Source of the DNA: Nelumbo lutea
Taxonomy: Eukaryota; Streptophyta; Magnoliopsida; Proteales; Nelumbonaceae
Reading direction: 5' to 3'
NCBI GenBank assembly: GCA_022828595.1
Contig: JAKGHH010000003.1
Coordinates: 55,975,759-56,039,758 of the forward strand
DNA: 64,000 nucleotides
The notes below the pieces were generated by a model. The model was given only the letters and a program-made list of their open reading frames with translations, was not told the DNA's origin and did not search any database. A program made the position numbers and the translations under genes. The number at the start of each line of letters is the position of its first letter. The stretch's first letter is position 1. Below, in pieces: positions 11,501 to 22,895 of the stretch.

Positions 11501-14500
11501 TTAAATTCATCTCTTGCTAACATCCAAGAGTGCAGGAGAAATAAATTCTTAGTTGCAGATCTTCAAAGGAGAATATTTAATGAAAATAAAAGAGTATGCC
11601 TTTGGTGGATCTCATAGTCATGGGTAACACACCCTAATGTGCCCCCAGCTACATATCGAAGTTGACTTGTGAATAGAATTTTTGACCATCTGTAGAATGC
11701 ACTTATGCACAAGCGCCAGATGCATTTTTTGCTTGTCCAATTGTTCTGAAATTGTTTAGATGCCAATTGCTTCTATGACAAGCTGATAAGGAGTCAGTAA
11801 GCCACCCCCTTATCCATTATATTATCTGGAGGAACTTACCTGTCTGTCTGATATCTGGTTTCAAGTTCTTTAGTTCAGGATATATCTATGTCTATGTCTA
11901 TGATCTTCTAACAATTGGTATAAAAGCCATTAGTTCTAAGACAAGAGGAGATGCTTAATGTGTGCTGGTATTTGAGACTTTACTAGAATAGTGAGAGCAC
12001 TGTTGATAGTTTCACGGGTCTTCTAGTTAGTTATTATAATTATTAAATCCCCCCTACAGAGTGTTGATAGTTTCACCAAGGGTCTTCTAGTGAGAGCACC
12101 ATTATGTGAAATTCTGTCGATAAAGATGCCTTTATAGATGGTATCATGGTAGTTAGACTAGCATATTCAAGAATCAAGATTGCTAAGATTTTGAGACTCG
12201 GTAAGAGAGGAGCTTTACTCATTGACTTGGGGCTTCAAATTATCGATATATATGGGTTGTCAGAGGTTTGTATTGACAGCAAGGTTGAGGCCAATAAGCT
12301 ATTTTTTTATAACCTAGGGGTTTGCCCAGGGAAAACTCGGTGATGCTCAGTGGTAAAGCTAAGGCAATTTCTGTTATATTTTCCTTTTTCTTTTTGTTGG
12401 ACAGACATATTACACTTGTAAGCTAAAATATGTATATTTTATTAATGCAATAAGTTTTGTATTAAAATTATTCTATATGAATGGGGTTCATGAGATAAAA
12501 TGAGGAAGATTATTATATTGAAGGGTACTAAGGTTTCAAAGCAATAGGATTACTAGAGATATTCAACTTTAAGGATCATATATAATAATATAAGAAGGTA
12601 CTTCTCCATTCTTAGATTTTTTCTTTGTTTCTCATTGGCTATACTGGTTCCTTCACCTTTTGCACTAGTATGAAATTCTGGGTATATTATTTTTGATTGG
12701 TAGTGATTGAGACAAACATAAACCTATGCGTTCCAACTCTTTGATCCTTGAACATTCTATCTACCCATCTATGCATACTTTCTCAGTTGAGAATTGATAA
12801 CTGTTTTCCATCAGTATTTGTTTGTCCTTTCTAGGGTGATTTCTAGAAACTGAAAATTCATCGTGCATTTTGTCTCAAAGTTCAGGGTGACATCTAGAAA
12901 ATAATCTTCATTGATATAGAGAAGCACGTAATTGTTAATTTTCAAAAAAGAAAAGAAGCATGTAATTGTTAGTTTTACACTTTAATTTTATCAAAGCACT
13001 TAAGCTTAAACTCTCCTGTTATTTTCTCTCTACAGGTACTTCTCTTATGAGCACTTTTATGTCATATACTGCAAGTTCTGGGAACTGGATACAGATCATG
13101 ATTTTGTGATTGACAAGGAGAACCTTATTAGATATGGTAACCATGCTCTTACTTACAGGATTGTTGATAGAATTTTTTCACAGGTTTGTTCCCCCTCCAA
13201 TCCTTGGTCCTCTGCCTGTTGACTACATGTATTATACCAATATATTTTTGTTTAAAGTTTATTCTTTAACGTTCTCAGATTCCAAGAAAGTTTACTAGCA
13301 AGGTTGAAGGGAAGATGGGTTATGAAGATTTTGTTTACTTTTTGCTGTCAGAGGAAGATAAGTCGTCTGAACCTAGCCTTGAGTATTGGTATGCCTATCC
13401 CACTTCCTGCAATATCATGTTGAGCTTTATTGCTTAATGGAATTGAAACTAATGAAGGATTAAATGCAAAATTAAGCTTATGGACAAATGCCTTGTAAAC
13501 AGAGGTTTTAAAATAAGTAGGAGTAAAACGAAGTATATGACATGCAAATTTAGTAATATTAGAACTGTAAATCAAGATACACTTGGGCTTGGAGACCAAT
13601 AGATAACTCAATGTGACCATTTCCAGTACCTTGGTTCAATAGTTCATAACAAGGGAGAGATTGAGGAGGATGTCATCCAAAGAATTAGAGTAGGTTGGGC
13701 AAAATGGAGGGGTGCATCTGGACTTTTACGTGGTAGGCGAATACCAGTTTGATTAAAAGGAAAAATTCTATAAAACAGTTATAAGGCCAGCCAAGTTGTA
13801 TGGAGTGGAGTGTTGGGTAGTCAAGAAACAATATGTCCAAAAAATGAATGTGGCAGAAATGCAAACGCTAAGATGGATGAGTGAAAAAACTAAGATGGTT
13901 TGAGCACGTGCATAGAAGACCAACTGTGCTAACTAGAAGAAGTGATTTGTTACACATTGAAGGGGCTAGAAGAGCTTGGAATAGACCGAAAAGGAGATGG
14001 GTAGAAGTAGTAAGAAATGATTTAAGCACTACTTCACTAATGATTTAACAGCGGGCATGGCTTTAAATAGAATGGATTGGCGAAACAGGATTGGTGTAGC
14101 CAACCCATATGATGACGGTGATGATATGATCCTTTTTTTTTTCTTTATTTTCTTAGATGGATCCAAGAGACAGAGAAGGGAAGGACATCAATCATGAGAA
14201 ACTATTGGGACTTGGCAAAAATCATTGATGTTCTCTTCTTAAAGCCTTTTTCCACTTATATTTGAAGGGAGATTGTTCTTAATAGGATTGGTGGATTGGC
14301 ATCAGCCAGGATGGGCTTCATACTGCTGGTGTGTGGTATGTTGAAAAATGGGGTTACATTTTCTACTTAGGATTGATTCTCTGATACAGTCTTGAGAAAA
14401 ACTTGTAAAACAGTGCTCCATAAACTGTTGTATGGGAAAAATACCCTAACTGTTCTCTTAGTATGAATACCATAACTTTATTTAGAAAACTGTGTTTATC

Positions 14501-17500
14501 TATTAGTAATGGATTCTGATACAACCTATGATCATCAGATAGTGCAAGTTGAATGTGATGTCTGATGCATATTTTCTACTTAGGAGACAAATATGGCTAA
14601 GCCCATGCAAGAAAAATTGAAGAAAATCTTAGCTAGTACTTACTTGAATTGTGCCATTCAAGTTCATAGACTTGTTTGAGACTGAAGAAGAGCTGCATAG
14701 TGCATGGGGTGATTCATGCATGATTACTAAGGTTCTAGTGGAATGCAGGTAATACCCATTTCATTTGATAAAATTGCAGCTTGGGAGAGCTGCATGCAGG
14801 ACTTGGTAGTCACATTTTCTTTTGTTGGAGGGGTGGGGTGGGATCAAAAAACTAGTATTCAATCTAGTCATTAATGCTAGATCTTTTCTCTGATATCTCA
14901 ATGCCTTTCGTCCCCAAACTGGTGCTCTTTATGTTAAGTGAAGAGTGAGTACTGTCACCATTTGCTAACATCTTGCTTTTTTGCTTGCTAGTATTTGGAT
15001 TTGGGTTTTAATGCTCTTTGGGTGCATGTGGAACTTGCCCTCTGAAGTAAATCTGCTCTTTGAACCGTTTGCCTTTGGGCTGACTGACAAAGAGAGGGAA
15101 CTTAATGTGGAAGTGCATAAGAGCAGCTAGTTTGTGGACAATTTGGGAGGAGAGAAATGCTAGAATTTTTCAAGAGAAAGAGAGAAGTCTTGCTGAAGTA
15201 AAGGAGTGTACACTGACAAGGACAATTTTCTGGTTGAAAACTTCAGACCTGTTCGTGAACTTCTCTTACGATGATTTAAGGAGGAATCCACAGCTGCCAC
15301 AAAGAACAGAATACAAGCTGAATGGAAGCCTCCTCCAGAAAGAGAGGTTAAACTAAATTTTGATGAAAGCAGCCAAGGTAATCCAGAGCCTTTGGGTATA
15401 GAATGTTGCTGTCTTGAGAGACAAGGACAGCAACATTCTATCCTTGTTCTCAGGACCAGCGGGAGTTGGAGATTCTAAGGGCTGAGATATTAGCAGTGGT
15501 GCAAGATATACAGGTTGCAAGCCAATTGGGAGTCGAGAACTTGATAGTTGAGGGGGACTTCAAGGTGGTAGTCGGCTGGCTATTGAATCCAGAAACTCTT
15601 TTGGGGTTACAAGGACCTTTTGGAGAAAGTTAATTGGCTGACAAAGAATATGGTAGTTAGCCTTATGTGGGTCAGCAGAATGGCAAATGCTATGGCTTAT
15701 TCTTTGGCTAAACAAGGGGTATCAAGGGGTGATTTGTTTTGGGTTACCTTGTAATTGTAATTTCCAGTTAGAGTGTACTTTTTTCAGTGTTCAGCTCTAA
15801 GGGAGGTAACATCTTGTGCCTCCTTTTAGGCTGACGGTACACTTCTCCTATGCCTAGTAAAATACCTTCATTTATAAAAAAAAATCTTTAAGTACAAGGA
15901 AGGTGACCAAAAGTCACCCAAGAGAGAAAAACAAAACAAAATCACCCAAACTTCAATATCTCAAAAAAGAAAAAAAGCAGCAGCCACAGTACAAGTATTA
16001 CACCCAAGCTCCCTACCTTTGACCCAGATGTCCAAACCTGGAAAATAGGAAATTCTAACCATCAAAACGAAATTCTTCACAACCAGGCTCTCACATAAAA
16101 GCACAGCAAAGCATCCCAGAAAAAATTGGCCACCGCATCGTGAAAAAAAGCAAAAAAAGATCAGAGCCCTCTATTCTTCTTTTGACCCTTGTATTTCATC
16201 ACTTTTTTACTTGGTCCATCCCAAATAGCCCTCCTTCTAATATAGCAAAAACACTTGACATCAGAACTGGACAACAGTTTTTCTGATGTTTGAACCTTCT
16301 GACTGCCAGAAAATCCTTCCTAAATTCCAACAAGTCCGTAGTCTCCTTGTTAATTCTTTCTAGTTCCAGAACTGTATTCTTCTTGAACACTTGATCTGCT
16401 TCCAAGATTTCAATCTCATCATTACTGGCTGTTGTAGGTGCATCTTCTCTCTTCTCAGAACTTAATTCTTCGGATCTTGACATATTTTCTTCAGAGGACT
16501 AAGGAAATCTTCCTTCCGGTTCCTGAAACATCTTTCTAGTAAAAACCTCTCCACCTAAAACCAGTAAACCCAGAGCTTTGTTCACTTCAACTGCTTTACC
16601 CACTACTTTGCTCATATCAACTCTTTTATTAATCCAGTTGGTTTAATCTATATGAACTTCCTCCTTGCTTGAATCACTTATTCTTCCTTCTTCATTGGTT
16701 CCACTATCTTGTTCTTTTTCCTCCTCTGCTAGTGGCCTTGTTCGGTGAGAATGTTTCCTATTGTAATCTTTATCCCAGGAAGCCTTCGAATTTCTTTCTT
16801 TTTTTTTTGATTTGAAACAGTTACTTTCATTAAATCTTTAAGAAACTTAGCACAACTGTCACCTTCAAAAAACAAGGTGACCCCTCCACAGATTACAAAC
16901 AGGCCCCAAAAAGATTCTGCCTACTAACTCCTTGCTTTGCTAAAGTATCAGCCATTGCATTGGCTGATCTCCTACTCCATTTAAACCTGACTTCAAGCTC
17001 TTTTGTTAGTTGCACAATCTCCCTTTCAGCTTGTCTAAGGGACCAGGCGCCTAAGCTGTTTGTTTGCATCCAACCTATTACCAGTTTCGAGTCTCCCTCC
17101 ACTTCCAACTGCTGAAAATCCAGCTGTTTAGCCTGCTTGAGCCCTTGTAGGTGTGCCAAAACTTTTGCCCTAAGAGAGTCCCCCAGTCCTATCGGGCCAG
17201 AATAAAGGGCCAGGACATTTCCTCCCCCATCTCTAAAGACACCCCCAATTCCAGAGGGGCCTGGATTACCTATAGAACTGCCATCAAAGTTTAACTTGCA
17301 TCCAAAGATAATGGGGGCGACCAGTCCTCTTGAATAGCTAAAGAGGGGCAGGAAGAAGCTGTCACCGCACTCCACCCTCTAATTAAGTCATCTACAGAGA
17401 AGTCCTTGTACAGATCCAGCGGTTTCAGCCAATGTATGATCTTGATGGTGATCCCTTCTATGACTTCATGCGTTGATTTTTCTTTCCCTTGAAAGATTCT

Positions 17501-20500
17501 GTTATTTCTCTCTTCCCACACTGCCCAAACAACTACTGTCCTCTTTGCTCTCCACATTACCCTTCCTCTTTTCTTTGACTGACGAAAAAAGCTAGATTCA
17601 AAAAGATCCACCACGCTTGTAGGAGGAACCCACCTACACCCAAAGAGAGAGGAAAACCAATCCCAAATAAGAGTAACAAAAGGACAACCTGTCTTTTTTT
17701 CAAGCAAAGGCTACAAACATGAGGGGGTAAGAACCAATTTGGTCTTTTTTTCTGAAGCAAGTCCAAAGTGTTGATTTTTTGGAAAACCACTTCCCAACAA
17801 AAAGCAGTGAAGAAAGAAGAGCATGAAAAACAACCGGAGGACTCTTTAGACCAAATTCTATTATCAGGACAAGAATGATCCAAAAACATCGAATTTAAAA
17901 GGGAGAAAAGATCATTTGCCAACCCTATTTTTGACTCCCTCAACCGTCTCCTGAACCCTAAATCCCATGCCTCATTGGAAACATGAAAGACAGAGATGAC
18001 TTTAAATTTGTTAAAGGACAAGGAGTAGAGGGTCGGGTACCTATCCTTAAGAGGCTGGTCCCCAACCCAAACATCCTCCAAAAAATGGACCTCATTACCC
18101 AAACAAGCATTATACCTGATGAAAGTAGAAAAGGCGGGCAAGATACCAACAATGTCTTTCCACGGAGAGGAATGAGAAGCCCTTGGGTTGATACTAGCAT
18201 CCCATCAATTTACCGCCAATCCATGTATGCTTTCTATCAAACCCCCACAACCACTTACCTAAGAGTGCTATGTTTCTTAGACAGATATTTCCAATCCCTA
18301 AACCCCCTTTGTCTTTTGTCCTAGAGACCATTTCCCACTTCACTCGGTGATCCTTTTTTGACTCCCTAGGTTCCCAGAGGAAATCTCTCATTACTTTTTC
18401 CAACTTATTTGCCACCTTGATAGGCACTTTGAAGGTAGACAGGAAGTACACTGGCAAAATTGCTAAAGTTGACTTAATTAAGGTGATTCTACCTCCTAAA
18501 AAGATGTAATTCTTCTTCCACCTTGCTAGTCTCTTTGTGAATATTTTCGAGACTGGGTACCATAAACTTTCTGACTTTGGGTTTCCCCCTAGGGGTAAAC
18601 CCAAGTATTTTATAGGCCAATCACTCCACTCACAGCCTAACACTAGCCAAGGAAGACACCTCCTCATCTGATCTATTAATCCCGACCACACAACTTTTAT
18701 TCCAATTCAGTCTCAAATTAGAGACCTTTTCCAAATCTTCTACCAACAATTTCAGTTTGATCATCTCCTCAGGCTTTCCCTCACAAAAGAGAATTATATC
18801 ATTTGCAAATTGTAAATGAGTAACCACTACTTGCCTTCCTACTCTCCACCCATGAAAAATATTTTTGGAGTCATCTCTGGAGATCATAACACTCAAAACA
18901 TCCACTATCAAGGTAAAAAGGAAGGGGGAAAGAGGGTCCCCTTGTCTTAGACCTCTCTTTGCAGGGAAAAAATCCCTAGCTACCCCATTCACCAAAATAG
19001 AGTAGTGGCATGAAGTCATACAACCTTTTACCCATCTACACCACCTTTCTCCAAAGCCTCTGTTTCTTAAAACTTCTAATAAAAAATCCCAATCTACCAA
19101 GTCATAAGCCTTTTCCAAATCAAGTTTGCAAATCAAGTTTGCGGTTTCTACAAAATCTTGGCTAAGGTTTTGGCTAAAAGAATGAAGTGTGTGTTAAGCA
19201 GTGTTATCTCTTGTAACCAAAGCGCCTCAACCCAGGTGTGCGCCTTTTTAAAATTTTGCGCTTTTTGCTTTTTTTTTTTGAGTCTAACGGTTAGGCCGGG
19301 GTTCCACCCCCAGACCCCTGACCATGCTCTTCAAGGCAAGCCCAAACAAGTCTATGTTAGGGTCTGAATTCTTGTTTCTCACATAAAAATAATGATTTTA
19401 TAACTTTCATTGCCTTTTAAGAAGATATTTTATTGTAATGAATGAATGAATGAACAACATTAGCAAATGGGGGGTTCTACTCTACTCAGTTCACTCGCTC
19501 ACTGAAGCTCCAAGAACCCCCCATTTGCTAATGTTCATTCATTCATTGCAATAAAATATCTTCTTAAACGGCAATTAAAGTTATAAAGTCATTATTTTTA
19601 TGTGAGAAATAAGAATTTCAGATCCAAACGTAGACTTGCTCAGGCTTTCCTCGAGGGGCGTGGTACAAAGACGACTCATAGAATCAAGAATGCAATATGT
19701 TTTACGTCGCATTAGCTACTTGAAGCAATGCAATTAAGGAAAAAAAGAGATTGTGGGTTTTACATGCTTGAAAAATGCTTTATATGTTTGCTTTTATTTT
19801 TAAGTTTTCATTTGAATACGCTTTACATGTTATGTTTATGTGTTTTAATTTTAGATAATAGGCTTTTTAAAACATTTATTTTAAAATTTAAGTTTATATT
19901 TTTTATTAACATTGTTTAATATTTTTTGATTTTTTTGCATTTTTAAAACTTTTTTGGCGTTTCATTTTTGAAATTTCCGACATTTTTTTTGATTTTTTAG
20001 CATTTGTTTTTTGTATTTTTGCGCCTTGCTTCAAAAAGGCATGCACCTTGCCTTGCGCCTCAGGCGCAAATTGGTCCCTGTGCCTTGCGCTTTTAAAACA
20101 CTGTTATCCCCACAAAAAGGAAGAGGATTCAATGTCTGATAGGGGTCAGAAAGAAAAGAAATACATGTCTCTGAGTCCAATAGAGCGGGTCAGGGATCTC
20201 AATGTCAGAATGCTGCAGGTTTTGCGATTGACAGTACAGAAAAAGTGGGTCATGTTCAATGCTCAATATTAGAAGATTTGATCATAAAGAGATGCATCAA
20301 ATGATCTGGTTTATGAGATCAGGATTCACAGGTAAGAATGGAAGTATAGACAAACATAGAGAATGTGTTTGTAGAAGTGGTGTATGTGGGGAGGCGATTT
20401 TTCCTAGTTGATTGGTTGAGAAACAAGGGTGACAGTTGACAAGATACGCAGAGACAACTCTGAAACAGGCATTAAGTTTTATATTGAAGAGGGGGAGTGC

Positions 20501-22648
20501 AAGAGAGAAAACTCATTGGTCAGCTGTTTTTTTCTTTCTTTTTCACATGAAAAAAATGAATAAAGCTGCTTCATGTAAAACATTAGGAGGGAAGCCCATC
20601 ATAAATAAAAATTATGAGGGAAGAGGTTTGAAGGACAACATTCATTCTAATGCACAATATTTGATGTGGCTGAAAATAGTTAATGAGACAAGGTGACTTA
20701 ATGTGCTGATGTTGGAGTTCCTTTTGATAAAGGTTTTATAGTAAACAAGATGGATATGGAAGTGTTGATTGATAGAGAAGTTCAAGGTTTCATGCAGGTA
20801 AGAAGTTGGGGTTATTTTTTTGTATAGGAGTTTGCAAGAAAGGCATCATTGGAATTAGAAAAGAAATACGAGTGTGCAGACAATTTGGATCACCCCAATT
20901 CTTGGGAGTGAACTTTGTTGTTTGACAAGATGAAATTTTTCTGGGAAGAGCTGGGCTGTAGTTGTTCTGGTGGAAGGATTGAGAAGTTTAATGGGGTTGA
21001 AGTGTGGTGTAATTGATTCAGGTGGAGAAAGATGTTTTTTTGGTTTGATGGTTATTGATGGCCTGTCTGATATTGTTGGTTTGTTCATGCTTGGTGATTT
21101 TGTTTCTTCCATATGAATATATCTTTCTGTTTGGGGATTTCATGAATGGTGTTTTTCCAGTGCAGTTGGTGGAAGGGTTTTTGTTGGGTGTTGGTGTGGA
21201 TGTTAATGGTATTACATTTAGTTTCTTCTTCCTCTGGTGGTTTCTTATCACTCATTCTGTGTTCTCTTTTTACTTTATTATCAAGGAAAAGTCAATGAAG
21301 ATAAAATAATTAAGTGCAATTTTGTTAGTGTTGCATGGACATGGATAAGAGTATCATAATCTGACATGTGTCCAAGAGTATGACTCAGCAAGATGAAAAC
21401 AAGAACTAAAAGTCGTGTTCAAACAAGGATAACTATTAAAGTAGTCCATGTCTTGTTGAATCTTTAACATCACATACCTATAGGAAATGCATTTCAAAGA
21501 TTATCTCAGTTATTTTGATTACATTTTGTAGAAAAAGTGACGTTTGATGTGTACATTGATTGTTCATTAAGCAATTAAATAAAGAAAATTGTCATATAGA
21601 ATAGTCCCTCAAGAATCCATGGAATGTCCAAGTCCCAAACACACACACATCATCATCATCGTTATCTAAGCATTGTCCCAATTATAAGAGGTCGGCTACA
21701 TGAATGTATATATGTATGTATTGGATACATTCGTGCACACATGTATCATCATCATCATCATCTAAGCATTATCCCAATTATATGAGGTCGGCTATATGGA
21801 TGTATATATGTATGTATTAGATACATACATACATGCATGCATGTTCATATACATGGTATTTTGTTTTGTGGTGGGATTTGTGGCACCAATACATGGTTGG
21901 ATTTGTGGTACCAATATAATTTTATTTTGAGGCCTTTTCCTCTCTTGGTAGTTTTATTTGTTACATAGAAAGATTGTAAGTTGTGCACCATTTATCTCAT
22001 CAACTTTTATTTTGCAGGTTCAAGTGTATAGATTTGGATGGAAATGGAATACTCACACCTAATGAAATGCAGTTCTTTTATGAGGAGCAGTTGCATAGAA
22101 TGGAATGCATGGCACAAGAGCCTGTGCTCTTTGAGGACATTTTATGCCAGATGATTGACATGATTGGACCAGAGGTCACACCTTTCCTTTTGGTTGTTCT
22201 TGTTAAGTTGTGATTTAGCCGTAGGTGATTTCAATGTTTGTAACAGTCAGTTTTGTATGCAGAAAGAATCCTATTTAACACTGCTTGACTTCAAGCGGTG
22301 CAAATTATCTGGGAATGTTTTCAATATCCTTTTCAATCTTAATAAGTTCATGGCTTTTGAAACTCGTGATCCATTTCTTATTCGTCAGGTATATTTGCAG
22401 TCTTTTTGCTTTAATGCTGATCTGCCACTTACAAGATGTCAATGAATCATTAGCTGCTTCATTATCTGTTTTTTGATGTCAGCATTTCTGTTGCTATGTA
22501 TGTACAGGAACGTGAGGATCCAACTTTGACAGAGTGGGATCGCTTTGCACATAGGGAATATATTAGGCTTTCCATGGAAGAAGATGGTGAAGATGCCTCC
22601 AATGGCAGTGCAGAAGTTTGGGATGAATCACTTGAGGCTCCATTTTGA
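8533..22648 (+). CDS. PP2A regulatory subunit B'' (EF-hand type), C-terminal half
   Basis: Six exons: 8533-8674, 13036-13183, 13279-13388, 22018-22174, 22263-22388 and 22508-22648. All junctions are GT..AG, phases match throughout, and no stop occurs before TGA at 22646. They encode 273 residues, about half of the usual 530-545. B'' subunits bind the PP2A scaffold and catalytic subunits and direct the phosphatase to substrates in a Ca2+-dependent way. Visible motifs are [20 protein letters not shown] (first EF-like loop), [17 protein letters not shown] (second), [19 protein letters not shown] (canonical EF-hand), [16 protein letters not shown], and the C-terminus WDESLEAPF typical of the plant B''alpha/beta group. 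It is not the TON2/FASS branch, whose C-terminus differs. The first exon probably starts after CAG at 8530-8532. Exons for the N-terminal half were not found to its left, so they likely lie outside the window. Confidence 0.92.
10962..11520 (-). pseudogene. LINE RNase H fragment in intron
   Basis: On the minus strand, 11510-11184 carries the LINE RNase H start ([20 protein letters not shown], then [17 protein letters not shown]). The 3' UTR ends in CCACCTCAAAAAAAAC at about 10962, a poly(A) end. It is heavily 5'-truncated and inserted antisense to the PP2A gene. Confidence 0.55.
12100..12480 (+). pseudogene. Possible LINE RNase H remnant
   Basis: The plus ORF at 12146-12343 contains [18 protein letters not shown], resembling the second half of LINE RNase H (pattern GLxxVxIExDSxxVV). 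It is followed by an AT-rich 3' UTR-like stretch. The active-site aspartate context is degraded; the call is weak. Confidence 0.3.
13440..14125 (+). pseudogene. RTE-clade LINE, C-terminal part
   Basis: The plus strand in broken frames matches the C-terminal end of plant RTE-type LINEs. Visible pieces are [20 protein letters not shown] (about 13621-13680), [51 protein letters not shown] and [15 protein letters not shown]. It ends in GATGACGGTGATGATATGAT near 14125, the short simple-repeat tail used by this clade in place of poly(A). Stops and frameshifts show it is dead. It lies in sense orientation in the PP2A intron. Confidence 0.8.
14990..15885 (+). pseudogene. L1-type LINE 3' end (linker, RNase H, poly(A))
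   Basis: The ORF at 15105-15356 has [19 protein letters not shown], the pre-RNase H region. A broken RNase H follows ([15 protein letters not shown] near 15355), then [20 protein letters not shown] near 15663-15722. The element ends in ATTTATAAAAAAAAA at about 15885. It is sense to the PP2A gene and directly abuts a LINE piece on the other strand. Confidence 0.7.
15886..16799 (-). pseudogene. LINE-derived piece, ORF1-like
   Basis: The minus ORF 16483-16199 (94 residues, acidic, with an [11 protein letters not shown] stretch) and the preceding sequence with [19 protein letters not shown] resemble the tail of a plant LINE ORF1 near the ORF1/ORF2 boundary. The left end shares a short 3' UTR-like sequence with the LINE that starts at 16800. 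The assignment is an inference from composition and context. Confidence 0.35.
16800..19137 (-). mobile_element. 5'-truncated L1-type LINE (RT, linker, RNase H)
   Basis: From right to left on the minus strand: RT at 19136-18194, the zinc-knuckle/linker region 18141-17400, and RNase H 17375-16893, then a 3' UTR ending in GTTTCAAATC plus poly(A) at about 16800. The RT shows [31 protein letters not shown] and KYLGLPLGG. The catalytic box reads [11 protein letters not shown] where FADD is expected, so one metal-binding aspartate is replaced by Asn. RNase H is nearly intact ([45 protein letters not shown]). There are frameshifts between the blocks. It is antisense to the PP2A gene. The endonuclease and ORF1 are missing. 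Confidence 0.85.
19145..19230 (+). mobile_element. Inverted 5' segment of the adjoining LINE
   Basis: The plus strand reads [19 protein letters not shown] and then VISCNQSA, the RT segment that in an ordinary LINE precedes the part found on the minus strand just to the left. The two parts join head to head at about 19125-19145, where CAAGTTTGC occurs twice in a row. This is the layout expected of a twin-primed (5'-inverted) LINE insertion. Confidence 0.65.
19231..20103. mobile_element. Non-autonomous hAT-like fold-back element
   Basis: The right end CGCTTTTAAAACACTG (to 20103) is the terminal inverted repeat of the hAT family seen at 22896. GCGCC/GGCGC words cluster near both ends. Its middle is a large near-perfect palindrome: arms at about 19370-19488 and 19508-19615, containing GCAAATGGGGGGTTCT and its complement, around a spacer of about 20 bases. 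The left terminus is not clear because it abuts LINE sequence. No coding capacity. Confidence 0.55.
20104..21640. other. No feature recognised
   Basis: ORFs such as 20436-20696 and 21055-21309 are short and match nothing I know. The sequence is AT-rich intron of the PP2A gene. A LINE origin for 20110-20280 is possible but not shown. Confidence 0.4.
21645..21850 (-). repeat. Two tandem copies of an RTE LINE tail
   Basis: Two units of about 100 bases, each with a CATCATCATC run, TCTAAGCATT, a TCCCAATTAT box and AGGTCGGCTA, then a TATATGTATGTA run. This is the complement of the 3' end of plant RTE LINEs, which also appears at 14.1, 34.6 and 61.9 kb. The tandem doubling is a local duplication. 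Confidence 0.65.
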
Positions 22649-22785
22649 GTTCAAATCAGTAGGTAAAATTTCCTGACCGTTTCATCTTGCTTCAATGGAG
22701 GGTTCCGTCTCTTCTTGTCTTCCACCCAAGCATTTCCTTCGTTGGTAAGCCTCTTCTGATCAATTGAAGAAGCCATTTAGGTTAT
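22649..22785 (+). other. Start of PP2A B'' 3' UTR, with possible splice donor
   Basis: Fourteen bases after the stop codon, CAGTAG/GTAAAA (donor at 22663) fits a 5' splice site. If used, the 3' UTR would continue in a distant exon, with 36084 as a candidate. Confidence 0.35.
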
Positions 22786-22895
22786 AAAAGGGCATCCCAA
22801 TGCATGAGGCTCCTGCCAATGCGGGGTCTGGGGAGAGACAGATGACACACCCTTACCCCTGCAATGGAGAGGCTGTTTCAAAACCCTGGTCACCC
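22786..22895 (-). mobile_element. Au-like SINE, 3' portion (split by hAT)
   Basis: Read on the minus strand this matches the layout of the angiosperm Au SINE: a box B-like GGGTTTTGAAAC, then CAGCCTCTCCATTGCAGGG, CAGACCCCGC, AGGAGCC and a final GGGATGCCCTTTT. Its 5' part, with the box A-like GCCTTGGTGCAAGGG, lies at 32457-32500 beyond the hAT insertion. Confidence 0.65.
22888..22895. repeat. Left 8-bp target duplication of the hAT element
   Basis: GGTCACCC directly before CAGTGTTTT; the partner GTTCACCC lies at 32449-32456 (one mismatch). Confidence 0.8.

Larger units (their letters stand above)
8675..13035 (+). other. PP2A B'' intron of 4.36 kb
   Basis: Donor GTAGGC follows CTGAG at 8674 and acceptor CTCTCTACAG precedes 13036. 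It holds LINE RNase H remnants (10962-11520 minus; 12100-12480 plus, weak) and a decayed repeat at 8980-9240. The remaining stretches 8700-8980, 9240-10960 and 11520-12100 show nothing I can name. Confidence 0.8.
13389..22017 (+). other. PP2A B'' intron of 8.6 kb packed with TEs
   Basis: The intron starts with GTATGCC after TATTG at 13388 and ends with TTTTGCAG at 22017; a single codon (TG/G, Trp) is split across it. Inside are an RTE LINE fragment (13440-14125), an L1-type LINE tail on plus (14990-15885), a LINE piece on minus (15886-16799), a longer LINE with an inverted 5' end (16800-19230), a hAT-like fold-back element (to 20103), and RTE tail repeats (21645-21850). Stretches 14126-14980 and 20104-21640 show no feature I can name. 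Confidence 0.85.

Noticed and set aside
19199..19230. CAGTGTTATC at 19199 as left end of the fold-back hAT element
   Set aside because: The same bases encode the LINE RT residues SSVIS and NQSA, so they are better explained as LINE sequence; the true left end remains unknown.
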